Assembly: GCF_004016445.2 (NCBI RefSeq)
Contig: NZ_SADT02000004.1
Coordinates: 512,500 to 576,499 of the forward strand
Direction: 5' to 3'
Source: Mesorhizobium sp. M2E.F.Ca.ET.219.01.1.1
GTDB taxonomy: Bacteria; Pseudomonadota; Alphaproteobacteria; Rhizobiales; Rhizobiaceae
DNA: 64,000 bases
Each line of letters opens with the position of its first letter. The stretch's first letter is position 1. Of this stretch, positions 44,308 to 52,457 are shown in pieces. The position numbers were made by a program, and so were the translations under genes. Below the pieces are notes generated by a model. It did not search any database. It was not told where the DNA came from and worked only from the letters and a program-made list of their open reading frames with translations.

Positions 44308-44901
44308 ATGTGCAACGACTACGAGCAGCATATCGCCTGGACTGAATACTGCCGGATGATGGAGTCGCTGGCGCTCAAGATTCCGGCCCATCAAACCGAA
44401 CTTGACCTCCCCCGGGCAGATGATATCCGCATCAACGATCCGGCGCCTATCATTCGCGTCGCCGGCGATACCGTCGAGCTCGCCTCGATGACGTTCGGAT
44501 TTCCACCGTCAGGGCCGAAAGGCGGCCCGGTGTTCAACTTCCGTTCGGAAGGCCGGCAATTCGGCAATAGCAACCGCTGCCTGGTGCCGGCGTCGGCCTT
44601 CTTCGAATTCACTGGCAGCAAGTATCCGAAAGCCAAACACCGTTTTACGCTCAACGGCGCGCCATTCATGGCGATCGCGGGTCTCTGGCGTGAAGCCGCC
44701 GGCAACAAGCCGCCCACGTTCACCATGCTCACCACCGAGCCGGGACCCGACGTCGCGCCCATCCACAACCGGCAGATCGTGGTCCTTCAGCCGGAGAATT
44801 GGGGGGCCTGGTTCAACCTGACCAAGCCCGAAGCCGATTTGCTGCGCCCGCTGCCTGCCGGCTCGCTCTCGGTCGAGTTGGTACGCCCCGAGAAGTCATA
44901 G
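44308..44901 (+). CDS. SOS response-associated peptidase (SRAP, YedK/HMCES-like)
   Basis: 197 residues. The start at 44308 is set by the catalytic cysteine, which must be residue 2 (MCNDYEQH). Other active-site parts are NFRSEG, CLVPASAFFEFTG with the Glu, and PIHNRQIVVL with the His. SRAP proteins form a thiazolidine cross-link to abasic sites in single-stranded DNA, protecting them. Such genes are common on phages and conjugative elements, where single-stranded DNA is formed during transfer. The upstream 226 bp after the integrase holds no clear gene. Confidence 0.9.
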   Translation: MCNDYEQHIAWTEYCRMMESLALKIPAHQTELDLPRADDIRINDPAPIIRVAGDTVELASMTFGFPPSGPKGGPVFNFRSEGRQFGNSNRCLVPASAFFEFTGSKYPKAKHRFTLNGAPFMAIAGLWREAAGNKPPTFTMLTTEPGPDVAPIHNRQIVVLQPENWGAWFNLTKPEADLLRPLPAGSLSVELVRPEKS

Positions 44902-45299
44902 GTGATCGCCGCAGGATTTCTGGAGCGCTCAGCGGACCCAGCTCAGGTATGCGCTCATGGGCACCCTGACGCCGCCAAACGCCTCTTGCACGCCCCCCTC
45001 TCGTGGGAGGAAACGTTGTTGCCAGGCCACCCCGCTTTGGCCGGTGTAGCACCCCAAGAAAATCCCTGTGCGCACCGGCCAGTCCGGCCAGCGGCTTTCC
45101 GCGATCACACCATGGTATCGACCAAGATGTTTTAGCTATGCTGCATATGCGGCGGACCACGGTTCGCCAGGCCGGCGCAGGCTCAGGCAATCTCCCCAAC
45201 GAGAGGCGCCGTCCATCCTTAGCCCGTCGCCAGGTGTGGGGGCACACCAGCGGCGGGCTATCCATCCAGCGGGAGCTCCCTCTGTAGAAGCAGGCCGGC
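44902..45299. other. Intergenic region, no gene seen
   Basis: 398 bp between the convergent SRAP and HE-motif genes. Open frames exist on both strands but are Pro/Arg/Gly-rich without domain features or ribosome-binding sites. I see no IS end or tRNA. Confidence 0.5.
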
Positions 45300-45800
45300 C
45301 TAAGAACGGGTTTTCGTGAGCCGCCGAAGAAGTGCGTAGTCGTCAAGGTCCTTGTATGGTGTGAGGTCCAGATCGGCAGGCACTTTCTTCAATGTTTCTT
45401 CGTCGATTGCCTTTTCATGGCGTTTCATGAAGCGCTGATAGTCCATCCACCTTATGCCGCTCGTTCGAACGGCGTCCCGCTCGATGCGTGAGGCAATCTG
45501 GTGCGCGTGAAGGTAATGCAGTCGTAACTCATCCAGGAGCGCCTTCTCGACGATCTCGTGACACACCAAGAAAGGCTCGATCCGAACGTCTTTGTTCTTC
45601 ACCTTCAATGTGAGGGGTAGATGTCTGTCGATGTAGACCGTCTTGGCATCGAGGCTGTAGCCGGCAATGTAGGGGATGTCGAACTCGTGAGAGATGGTGA
45701 CTCTGCGGCTGAGGGCAGCCACAACATCGGACAACACGCGGGCATCAACATCTTCCGACTTATGATGAACCTCACTCTCAGCGAGCAATCGTTTCTCCAT
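45300..45800 (-). CDS. Hypothetical protein with HEIVEK motif
   Basis: About 166 residues from ATG 45800 (MEKRLLAESEVHHKSED). The central part reads IAGYSLDAKTVYIDRHLP, then FLVCHEIVEKALLDELRLHYLHAHQIASRIE, where an HExxE pair is followed by His and Glu about 20 residues later, reminiscent of a zincin-like metal site. No family is recognised and the metalloprotease idea is inference. The frame stays open to 46316 upstream, but that part is low-complexity and overlaps the divergent gene. It lies in the acquired region. Confidence 0.55.
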   Translation of the reverse strand: MEKRLLAESEVHHKSEDVDARVLSDVVAALSRRVTISHEFDIPYIAGYSLDAKTVYIDRHLPLTLKVKNKDVRIEPFLVCHEIVEKALLDELRLHYLHAHQIASRIERDAVRTSGIRWMDYQRFMKRHEKAIDEETLKKVPADLDLTPYKDLDDYALLRRLTKTRS

Positions 45801-46135
45801 CGCTGAATGGCCGTCGAGATGCCGAAGCGGCTGCCACAAAAATCGAGCGAGCGATGAATTGTTCCACAAGGTTTCAGGCGACCGGGACCCTGGCTCAGTT
45901 CCTGTCGGTTGCGTGTCCCGTAGGCGGTGCGCCCCCAGGACGTAACGTTCGTTCGTCATGCCCCCGGACATCTCTACATCGTGGTCTGTCCCAAGCGGTT
46001 CGGTGGCGTAGGAGCCTGCCTCAATCTTCTCGACGATGGAACTTCCCGACACTAAGGAGGTTTGGCTGCGAAGGGACGCGGAGGCGACTCTGGACTGCGC
46101 TGCTGCAGGCGGGAGGCCTCGCACAGGAGACGGCC
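45801..46135. promoter_or_regulatory. Divergent intergenic region
   Basis: 335 bp between two divergently transcribed unknown genes; it should hold both promoters. Apart from a GTAACGTTCGTTCG stretch near 45940 I see no clear operator or promoter. Confidence 0.3.
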
Positions 46136-46648
46136 ATGAAACACCAGACACTTGAAGAGCTGCACGATGTCGCGGAAGTCGATGCGTCCTTTCCGGGTAT
46201 GACTCGACGTCAGCGTTTGGAACATTGGGCCATGCTGCTCGAGCGAGACCCCGAGCGTTGCCTCGCCGCCTTCCCGGGGACGGAGTACATGATCCTGGAT
46301 GTGCGCCACAAGGCACAATGCGAAGGATCCGCGCTCAGCATCGCCTTCGCCGATCCGGTGTTGCGCGCGCAAGGTTTGAAGGACGACACGTACGGCGAGG
46401 CCAAGCGCTTCTTCGAGTTGGCGGAATGGCAGCTGCACGCCATCGTCTGCCACTGCCATGTGGGCGCCACAATGAAAGCCGGATGGGCTGCCGTTCAGGT
46501 TCGCTCTGCCATCGACAAAGACAGCAAGCTTTTCAGCAAACTTCGCGAAGCAATTGCCCGTTGGCCGGTATGGCGCATCTTGACGTCATTTGCGGGAGTG
46601 AAGCCCGGCGGCAGCCGAATCGCACTCTCGGACGTTTTCAACGACTGA
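46136..46648 (+). CDS. Hypothetical protein
   Basis: 170 residues from ATG 46136, preceded by CAGGAGACGGCC. The chain is well-formed: an N-terminal helix-rich part (LEELHDVAEVDASFPGMTRRQRLEHWAMLLERDP), then MILDVRHKAQCEGSALSIAFADP, and FELAEWQLHAIVCHCHVGATMKAGWAAVQ with Cys-His-Cys. I do not recognise the family. It lies between the integrase side and the trb cluster of the element. Confidence 0.6.
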   Translation: MKHQTLEELHDVAEVDASFPGMTRRQRLEHWAMLLERDPERCLAAFPGTEYMILDVRHKAQCEGSALSIAFADPVLRAQGLKDDTYGEAKRFFELAEWQLHAIVCHCHVGATMKAGWAAVQVRSAIDKDSKLFSKLREAIARWPVWRILTSFAGVKPGGSRIALSDVFND

Positions 46649-46882
46649 TTTGGAAATCCTGGTCCGAAATATTCAAGACGGGCGACATCCAGGAAGCCAC
46701 CATCAGGGTCGCCCGCCTCTCCTCGATCCTATCGCCGGAAATCCGCCATAGCCCTTCAGTTCCGGCAAGCGGCGAACCTAATTCGGTCGGGCAAGCCACT
46801 GCCGATAGATGATGAACCCGATCACCTGCTGAAGCGGTCGTGCGCCTCGCATCAAGTGGGGCTGATAGATGATAAGCCTGAC

Positions 46883-47104
46883 CTAAGCCTGCTCCTTCTT
46901 TGCTTTGGAAAAGCCGCGATCCGCCGCGATGAACCGCTCAAGCATCGGCGCGATCAAGCGCGACGGGCTGGCGGGTGGCTGCCCTGTCTCGCGGCCAAGG
47001 ATCTCTCCATATTTCACCAAATCGCGATGCAGAGGCGCCGGCAGTTCCACCGTGATCTTCACCGGCTTGTCGTCGGCGATCACTGCGAGTTTCAACTTGG
47101 CCAT
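46883..47104 (-). CDS. DUF2274 protein of the trb cluster
   Basis: 73 residues (MAKLKLAVIADDKPVKITVELPA...). DUF2274 proteins regularly follow trbI in rhizobial and other alphaproteobacterial Trb systems. The middle resembles a ribbon-helix-helix DNA-binding protein (VKITVELPAPLHRDLVKYGEIL), so it may regulate transfer. The ATG is separated from the trbI stop by one base, so it is the last gene of the trb operon. Confidence 0.88.
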   Translation of the reverse strand: MAKLKLAVIADDKPVKITVELPAPLHRDLVKYGEILGRETGQPPASPSRLIAPMLERFIAADRGFSKAKKEQA

Positions 47105-47105
47105 G

Positions 47106-48240
47106 TCAACCTCCATATGGTTCAAGCGCAAGGTCGCGGGTGACGAGGACGCGAACGGGAAATCCCGGCCGGATCATAAGAGTCGGCGCTATAGCGAGCT
47201 GGCGCTGAACGACTTGCTGGCCTACCTGGCTAACGCTATCGGAGGCGCCGCTGCGCAGAGCACGCACGAGATCGCTCTCTTGGTCGGAGGAACCAGCCTG
47301 CGCGCCAACACTCAGAACGGTCGACAACGCCGCAGCCTTGAATAGCTCGCCCCAGTGATAATCGATGTCGTCTTCGAGGCCAGCATAGCCTTCCGCGTCC
47401 GCGCCTGGCTGCCGTTCCAGAACGATGGAGCGCCCGTCGGGAAAGATCAGCCTGTTCCAGACGAGCAGTACGCGACGCTGTCCCGGACCAATTCCGCTGT
47501 CGTATTGCCCGATAACACGAGTGCCTTGCGGGATGAGCAGGGAGCGGCCGGTGGGACTGTCGTAGACGTTTTCAGTTACCTGGGCGCTGATCTGGCCGGG
47601 CAGGTCGGACCGGATACCCGTGATGAGCGCGGCCGGGATCACGGCGCCGGCTTGAAGCACATACTGGGAAGCCGGAGGCGTGACGTGATCTGGCGCCACG
47701 GTACGGCGGTCAGCGGCGGCCGACAGGAAAGCTAGCTGGCGATCCAGCCCATTTGGCTGTCCGTTCTGACTGGCAAGGTCGATGCCAGCAGGCGCCGATG
47801 CTTCCTCGGTCCTGGCATCTTGTTGCGCCGTCTGAAAAAACACGCGAGGTTCTGGCGGCTTCCTCCTCGGCCCGCCGGCGTTGCTCGGCTTCGTCGATCG
47901 CAGGGCTTGCGACCGAGGATGGTACGCCCCCCTGCCCCTTGTTTTGGGCATCGAGGATCGGTCCGCCGAGGTCTCCAGGCAGCGGCGGCCCAAGGACAGG
48001 CCCGGTATAGTCGCGCGGAAGCCCTGCCAGTCCATCGGCGGGCGGCCGATTGGAGGTTGGGTAGAGTTCCTCGCCCTGCTTGAATCTGTTGGAGTCCTGC
48101 AGAGCGTAAATCAGCGCGCCGCCGACACCGAGCGAGGCTACGAAGCCGATGGCTGCGAGCATCTTGCGCGACAGACGCGTCACACGCGGCGCCTCGGCGC
48201 GAAGCCGCATGGGTTCGACAAGCCTATCCTTCTCGTTCAT
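47106..48240 (-). pseudogene. trbI: TrbI (VirB10-like), frameshifted in a homopolymer
   Basis: TrbI is the VirB10-type protein that links inner and outer membranes in the conjugation channel. The N-terminal part (MNEKDRLVEPMRL..., one membrane helix at about 29-48, Pro-rich linker) is in one frame, and the conserved C-terminal domain (AGAVIPAALITGIRSDLPGQ, PQGTRVIGQYDSG, to LALEPYGG) in another. The switch is at a run of six A on the plus strand (47836-47841); five would join the frames. The start overlaps the trbG stop in ATGA. Unless slippage or sequencing error accounts for it, the channel lacks a full TrbI. Confidence 0.85.
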
Positions 48241-49301
48241 GGCTGCGGCGCTCCCTTCGACGCCGGGTTCGGCGCCTTCGATCCGGCGTTGTCGCCTGGC
48301 CTGTGCCACAATCCATCGGTTCTCCCTCCGTCGAGGCGGGCTATCCTTACCGTTTGCTGCCGCTTACCGGCGCCAAGACGCAGTTCGGCAGCTCCGAAAA
48401 GGCGGTCGACTATCAGGAGGTTTTGGTAGACGCGGCTGTTGGTGATTTCGGCCTCGCCATCCGGACCGATGACGAAGATCGGCGGCAGCTCGCCTTGCAC
48501 GATGCCGCGCGGAAACTCCACATAAACTCTGCGGCCATCGTCATAGGCGCTCACCGGCTTCCAGGGCGGGCTATCGCCGGTGAGGCCGTAGCGATAGTTG
48601 CGCGCTGTAACGTCCGGTATGACCGGCGTTGCGGCCACGGTCGGCAGGAGGCCCACTTTCAGCGCTGGGTAGGACCACGAAACGGCGGGCATGTAGGGCT
48701 TCGCACCGGATCGTAGCTCAAGCATATAGCTGCGCCGATCAGTGGCGATGATGAGGTTCGTTGCGATGTCGGCCCGCGAGGGTTTCACCAGGACGTGGAC
48801 GCGTCGGGCAATGCCCGAACCGCTTTCGGTGTTGCCGATGATCCAGCGCGCGGTATCACCGGCGGCGATCGGACCCTCTCCCGTCAGGCTCTCGCCCGGC
48901 TCAAGCGCAATGTCCGTTATCTGGCCAGGCGCGGCGTAGACCTGATAGAGCGCTCCTTCGCTCCACGGGTAGATCTGGATGGCGTTGTAGTAGCCCTCCC
49001 GGCGCGGCTCCACGCGCGCCGCGGCGTTCGCGTTCTCGACGCGCGCGGCCGGTGTCTCGCCGATGGCGCCGCCGCGCGCGGGAGCCCAGCCGGGTGGCAC
49101 GCGCAGAGGTTTCGGCCTTTGCTCTGTCGGGGCCGCCGGAGCCGGCGGCAACGGCGGAACATAGCTGTCGTAACTGATCTCCGGGGGCTTTTTCGGAGAC
49201 ATGGCGCAGCTTGCGAGCAGCGACGTCCCCGAGACCAGCATGGCTGATAGCAGATATTTTGAAAACATCGAGCCGGCTTCAAGACGCAAGGTCTGGCTCA
49301 T
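48237..49301 (-). CDS. trbG: TrbG (VirB9-like) conjugation channel protein
   Basis: 354 residues. A signal/lipobox-like N terminus (SAMLVSGTSLLASCAMSPK) is followed by a Pro-rich linker and the VirB9/CagX domain: YPWSEGALYQVYAAPGQITDIALEPGE, then NLIIATDRRSYMLEL and the C-terminal PPIFVIGPDGEAEITNSRVYQNLLIVDRLF. It forms the outer-membrane core complex with TrbI. It overlaps trbF upstream and trbI downstream by four bases each. Confidence 0.93.
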   Translation of the reverse strand: MSQTLRLEAGSMFSKYLLSAMLVSGTSLLASCAMSPKKPPEISYDSYVPPLPPAPAAPTEQRPKPLRVPPGWAPARGGAIGETPAARVENANAAARVEPRREGYYNAIQIYPWSEGALYQVYAAPGQITDIALEPGESLTGEGPIAAGDTARWIIGNTESGSGIARRVHVLVKPSRADIATNLIIATDRRSYMLELRSGAKPYMPAVSWSYPALKVGLLPTVAATPVIPDVTARNYRYGLTGDSPPWKPVSAYDDGRRVYVEFPRGIVQGELPPIFVIGPDGEAEITNSRVYQNLLIVDRLFGAAELRLGAGKRQQTVRIARLDGGRTDGLWHRPGDNAGSKAPNPASKGAPQP

Positions 49302-49987
49302 TGGCTCATCTCCCGCGACCAGTTGACGGCGTTGACATAAATGCCGAGCGGATTGGCGCGAAGTCGCTCGGCGTCATTTGGCATCTGCGTTACGATCGTC
49401 AGGATCGCGGTCCAGCGCTCGGTGCCGGAAAGCTGGCCGTTTTCATACCGGCGCTCGATCCAGGCGACACGAAAGGAGTTCGGCGAGGCGCGGATGACCG
49501 AGGAAATCTCCACCGCGACCTGTTGCTTGCTTATCCTGGAGAAAGGATCGTTGGCCCGAGCATAGTCGTTGAGCGCCGCAGCACCCTGATCGGTGGTCCA
49601 TTCATAGGCGCGCAGCCAGTCCTGGCGCAGGATGACCGGATCAGCGGGAATGGAGCGCACCTGTTCGATGAAGCGGGCGAGATGCCAGGCGATCTGCGGA
49701 TCGGTCGGCTTATAGTCGGCGATCGCGGGTGCGGTCGCCTGGACCTCGCCCAACTTGTCGACCTGCACGACCCAGGGCACGACGGTACCGCGGGCCAATT
49801 GCCAGACCAGGGAAGCGGCAAGGCCTGCCGACAGGATCAGCGATCCGAATGCCATCAGGCGCCAGTTCCGCGCCTGGACGCGGGCGGAGCCGATGCGCTC
49901 GTCCCAGACCTGCGCCGCCTTCTGATAGGGTGTCTCCGGTCGAGGGGTCTTGCCGTAGTGGACGGCGGGGCGCCTAAAGATGTTCAT
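49298..49987 (-). CDS. trbF: TrbF (VirB8-like) conjugation protein
   Basis: 229 residues: a short cytoplasmic N terminus, one membrane helix (LMAFGSLILSAGLAASLVWQL), and a periplasmic VirB8-like NTF2 fold with VVPWVVQVDKLGEVQA and SWIERRYENGQLSGTERW-like features (IERRYENGQLSGTERW). TrbF nucleates the inner-membrane complex. Its start lies 3 bp after the trbL stop, and its stop overlaps the trbG start. Confidence 0.93.
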   Translation of the reverse strand: MNIFRRPAVHYGKTPRPETPYQKAAQVWDERIGSARVQARNWRLMAFGSLILSAGLAASLVWQLARGTVVPWVVQVDKLGEVQATAPAIADYKPTDPQIAWHLARFIEQVRSIPADPVILRQDWLRAYEWTTDQGAAALNDYARANDPFSRISKQQVAVEISSVIRASPNSFRVAWIERRYENGQLSGTERWTAILTIVTQMPNDAERLRANPLGIYVNAVNWSREMSQ

Positions 49988-49990
49988 GGA

Positions 49991-51361
49991 TCATTCTCCT
50001 TCAGAAAGAGAAATCGAAGCGCCGCTGCCGTGGCTATCGCCGGCGCGTACCGCGTGGGCGGCGGTCTGGGCGCCATGGGAGAGGCGCTGTGAGCGCTGCA
50101 AACGTCTGGCCCATTCGGGCTGTCTTTGATTGCCGAATGGCTTGCCCGTTGCGGGCGCAGCAGCCGTGGCCGATGCCCCGCCGCCTCCGATCGTTCCCAA
50201 GGTCGACGACCCGCCCGTGATTTCAGCGGCCGAATTGGCGCCGGAGGCAAAGCTGGACTGAAGCGATTGCCCCGCATTCATTGCGGCACGCCTCAGCGGC
50301 GAGGCCGCCGCCGCAGCACCAGCGCGCGCAAGGCCGCTGAGGCCGGAGGCGATGCCTGCAGCACCTGGCTGGCCGATCGCGGCAAGTGTGTAAGCAGCCG
50401 AGCCGCCGCCAGCGAGCGACGCCGCGCCCCGTGTTGCCGACACAGTTCCCGAGACTGCCGCTGTCCCGCCTCGCGCCGCCAAGCCGGCCGCGCCGTAGCC
50501 TGCGACCGCCATGCCGCCCGCGGCAAGGCCAGTGCCAACGGCAGCACCGGCGCCAAGCTGCGGTCCACCCGCGACGAGGCCATTGGCGATGCCGGGCCCG
50601 AAGATGCCGAGGCCAAGCAGCGACAGCGCCGCCAACACGATCGCCATGGCCTGGTCGATGGTGGGGTTCTCGCCGCCGAAGCCTTGGGTGAATTCGCCGA
50701 AGAGCGTCGATCCGATGCCGATCACCACGGCAAGCACCAGAACCTTGATGCCGGACGAAATCACATTGCCCAGCACCCGTTCGGCCATGAAGGCCGTCTT
50801 GCCGAACAGGCCGAAGGGGATAAGCACGAAGCCGGCCAGCGTCGCCAGCTTGAATTCGATCAGCGTCACGAAGAGTTGCACGGCGAGGACGAAGAAGGCG
50901 AGCAGGACGAGCGCCCAGGCAAAGAGCAGGCAAGCGATCTGGATGAAGTTCTCAAAGAAGGAGACGTAGCCCATCAACCCGGAGATCGCCTCAAGCAAGG
51001 GTCGCCCCGCGTCGAGGCCGGTTTGCGCCACCTTGCCGGCGTGCAGCAGGTCCTGTGCAGAAAAGCCGGTTCCACTCGCCTTGAGACCCAGACCGGAGAA
51101 ACTTCCGAAGACGATTCGCGCCAGGCTGTTCCAGTTCGAGATCAGATAGGCGAAGACGCCGACGAAGAGCGTCTTCTTGACGAGCCGCGCGAGGATGTCT
51201 TCATCGGCGCCCCAGCTCCAGAAAAGCGCGGCGAGCGTCACGTCGATGACGATCAGCGTGGTGGCGACGAAGGCGACCTCGCCGCCGAGCAGGCCGAAGC
51301 CCGAGTCGATGTAGCGGGTGAAGGTCGCCAGAAACTGGTCGATGACACCGGTATTGCCCAT
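49991..51361 (-). CDS. trbL: TrbL (VirB6-like) polytopic conjugation protein
   Basis: 456 residues. Residues about 25-290 contain six or more membrane helices (for example FVATTLIVIDVTLAALFWSW and VLVLAVVIGIGSTLFGEF). The C-terminal 150 residues are rich in Gly, Ala and Ser, the usual cytoplasmic or periplasmic tail of TrbL. It forms part of the inner-membrane DNA path. The start abuts the trbK-alt stop. Confidence 0.92.
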   Translation of the reverse strand: MGNTGVIDQFLATFTRYIDSGFGLLGGEVAFVATTLIVIDVTLAALFWSWGADEDILARLVKKTLFVGVFAYLISNWNSLARIVFGSFSGLGLKASGTGFSAQDLLHAGKVAQTGLDAGRPLLEAISGLMGYVSFFENFIQIACLLFAWALVLLAFFVLAVQLFVTLIEFKLATLAGFVLIPFGLFGKTAFMAERVLGNVISSGIKVLVLAVVIGIGSTLFGEFTQGFGGENPTIDQAMAIVLAALSLLGLGIFGPGIANGLVAGGPQLGAGAAVGTGLAAGGMAVAGYGAAGLAARGGTAAVSGTVSATRGAASLAGGGSAAYTLAAIGQPGAAGIASGLSGLARAGAAAAASPLRRAAMNAGQSLQSSFASGANSAAEITGGSSTLGTIGGGGASATAAAPATGKPFGNQRQPEWARRLQRSQRLSHGAQTAAHAVRAGDSHGSGASISLSEGE

Positions 51362-51688
51362 CTATCGCACCTCGCGCAAGGCAGCATCCGGCGACTGCGA
51401 AACGGCCGGCCCGCTTGTCGAGCTTGCCGACAGCTTATCGAGACCAAGGAAGCGATCACGCTGTTTTGCCCACAGCCGCGCGCATCCATCATCCCGCAGG
51501 GCAGCCTCGCCGATGGCCTGGCAGCGGCGCAGGCCATCGCGAAGCGGATCGGGCATCGAAGCCGCCGGAGCGTGCAGGCCCTCCCCTAGCGGCTTGTCCG
51601 CCTTGTGGCTCATCTCGAGCGCGCTTGCCGTCACGGCGAGCGCGACGAAGACGACGCTCACGATGCGAGCGAGGGCTTTGCCGTCCAT
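51362..51688 (-). CDS. trbK: Putative entry-exclusion protein TrbK-alt
   Basis: 108 residues from ATG 51688 (MDGKALARIVSVVFVALAVTASAL), one membrane helix or uncleaved signal. The mature part has the TrbK-alt pattern with paired cysteines: LRRCQAIGEAALRDDGCARLWAKQRDRFLG. It sits between trbJ and trbL, the standard place for the entry-exclusion protein, which blocks redundant conjugation into cells that already hold the element. Confidence 0.85.
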   Translation of the reverse strand: MDGKALARIVSVVFVALAVTASALEMSHKADKPLGEGLHAPAASMPDPLRDGLRRCQAIGEAALRDDGCARLWAKQRDRFLGLDKLSASSTSGPAVSQSPDAALREVR

Positions 51689-51698
51689 GACGATCACC

Positions 51699-52457
51699 TC
51701 AACGGTTGAACATCTGAACGTCGCCAGCCTGGTAGCCGGAGCCAGGGGCGAGGAAGCGGCGACGTTGCTCGCGGCCCTGGTCGACCGCGGTGGCACGTTC
51801 GGCTTCGGTCAGCGCCTGGGCGCGACCGTTTGCGGCTATCACGGCAGTCAGGTCCGCAAGCTGCTGGCCCTGGAGCGCAAGCAACTGGTTGCCTGCTTGC
51901 GCGGCCTGCAGCGCACCGGCCGCCGACTGGCTGGCGCCGACCAGGGCCGAGATCTGCGCACGACCGGTTTCGATGTTTCCAACAACGCCCGCCTGGACGC
52001 GCATGGCGTCCTGGAGGCCGCCGACTGTGTTTTGCCAACGCGAGCGCGCGTCCGTGACGAGCTGCTGGTCCGGAGCGGAGAGCGAGACGTCGCCATATTG
52101 CTGTTGAAAGGCCTTGTCGACCTGCTGGACGTCAAAGGCGATGTTCTGTGCTTGCCCGAGAAGCTGTTGCGTCCTTTGCACCGACTGCTGCAATTGCTGC
52201 AGCGAGGACAACGGCAGGCTCGCCAGGTTGCGCGCCTGGTTGATCAGCATCTGAGCCTGGTTCTGAAGCGAGGTGATCTGGTTCGTGATCTGCTGCAGCG
52301 AACGCGCGGCCGTCAGCACATTCTGCGAATAGTTCGATGGATCGAACACGATGAGGGCATGTGCCGGCGCGGTCATCATCGGCAAGATCGCGAGCGGCCC
52401 AGCGAGCATCGCCGTGACCAGAAGAAGGGCGCGCGGGCGGCTTTGAAGGACAGTCAT
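51699..52457 (-). CDS. trbJ: TrbJ (VirB5-like) pilus-associated protein
   Basis: 252 residues with a signal peptide (MTVLQSRPRALLLVTAMLAGPL...AHA) and a mature region dominated by Gln-rich coiled helices (ITNQITSLQNQAQMLINQARNLASL). This matches TrbJ/VirB5, a minor pilus component for recipient contact. It ends RFLAPGSGYQAGDVQMFNR. The start overlaps the trbE stop in ATGA. Confidence 0.92.
   Translation of the reverse strand: MTVLQSRPRALLLVTAMLAGPLAILPMMTAPAHALIVFDPSNYSQNVLTAARSLQQITNQITSLQNQAQMLINQARNLASLPLSSLQQLQQSVQRTQQLLGQAQNIAFDVQQVDKAFQQQYGDVSLSAPDQQLVTDARSRWQNTVGGLQDAMRVQAGVVGNIETGRAQISALVGASQSAAGALQAAQAGNQLLALQGQQLADLTAVIAANGRAQALTEAERATAVDQGREQRRRFLAPGSGYQAGDVQMFNR

Noticed and set aside
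44813..45346. 177-codon minus-strand frame after the SRAP gene
   Set aside because: Low-complexity Arg/Pro/Gly-rich translation, overlaps SRAP's 3' end, no ribosome-binding site.
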